A DNA stretch of 32,372 nucleotides from Planctomycetes bacterium TMED75 (GTDB lineage: Bacteria > Planctomycetota > Phycisphaerae > Phycisphaerales > SM1A02), in assembly GCA_002171655.1 (NCBI GenBank), contig NHEC01000082.1:23970-56341 (forward strand), read 5' to 3'. The notes beneath the pieces are model-generated. The model worked only from the letters and a program-made list of their open reading frames with translations. It was not told the origin of the DNA and ran no database searches. The position numbers and the translations under genes are program-made. This document shows positions 32,359 to 32,372 of this stretch, piece by piece. Numbering within the stretch: the first letter of the stretch is position 1; each line of letters opens with the position of its first letter.

Positions 32359-32372
32359 GACGTTCTCCTCGA

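Noticed and set aside
1-32372. tRNA genes, CRISPR arrays, insertion sequences, prophage or attachment sites
   Set aside because: Reading the intergenic spaces I saw no cloverleaf, no regularly spaced repeats, no transposase or integrase and no terminal inverted repeats.

Overview
The window reads as a chromosomal segment of a planctomycete of the class Phycisphaerae. Two large secreted proteins carry the paired 'DLDGDGVVNGTDL...LLSEWG' type dockerin-like repeats that are a hallmark of that class. The gene content also fits: a class II B12-dependent ribonucleotide reductase, a pilM-N-O-P/pilB cluster, several lipoproteins and Cys-rich secreted repeat proteins. Base composition is moderately GC-rich and fairly even. 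I see no insertion sequence, integrase, tRNA, rRNA or CRISPR array, so this looks like ordinary core and accessory chromosome rather than an island.

Layout. 1-536 (-): start of a UvrD/PcrA-type helicase, cut by the window edge. 537-1720: a 1.2 kb stretch without a convincing gene but with many hairpins. 1721-5218 (+): nrdJ, followed by a hairpin-rich 3' region ending in a strong terminator. 5594-7978 (+): a Dabb-domain lipoprotein, an unrecognised membrane protein, and a cobalamin-binding domain fused to a MeaB-type GTPase with no mutase attached. 7995-10793 (-): a secreted sugar-dehydrogenase-like beta-propeller with PKD and dockerin-like modules. 10899-13739: a divergent pair, a gamma-butyrobetaine-hydroxylase-like dioxygenase (-) and an MmgE/PrpD protein (+). 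13763-17885: fructose-1,6-bisphosphatase (-), thiolase (+) and an ABC exporter (-). 18044-19408 (-): a second secreted dockerin-like protein.

19734-20813 (+): a Coq4-like protein behind a structured leader. 20884-22380 (-): S-adenosylhomocysteine hydrolase (ahcY). 22538-24229 (+): a lipoprotein made of exact 59-residue repeats and a secreted protein with three C...CCxxC modules. 24248-25207 (-): an ArsR-type HTH fused to a SAM methyltransferase fold, a plausible SAH sensor for ahcY. 25265-27078: a TPR lipoprotein, a LigD-phosphoesterase-like small protein and a DUF456 membrane protein. 27097-32358 (-): pilM, pilN, pilO, pilP-like and pilB, tightly packed and transcribed toward lower coordinates.

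Themes. Cobalamin appears twice (nrdJ and the B12-binding/G-protein fusion). Acyl-CoA and propionate-type chemistry recurs (B12/MeaB fusion, PrpD family, thiolase, carnitine-type dioxygenase). The methyl cycle is represented by ahcY and a likely regulator about 3 kb away, with overlapping inverted repeats in the ahcY upstream region. The items most worth a second look are the two neighbouring secreted repeat proteins, the mutase-less B12/G-protein fusion, the hairpin-rich region before nrdJ, and the possible SAH-responsive circuit.
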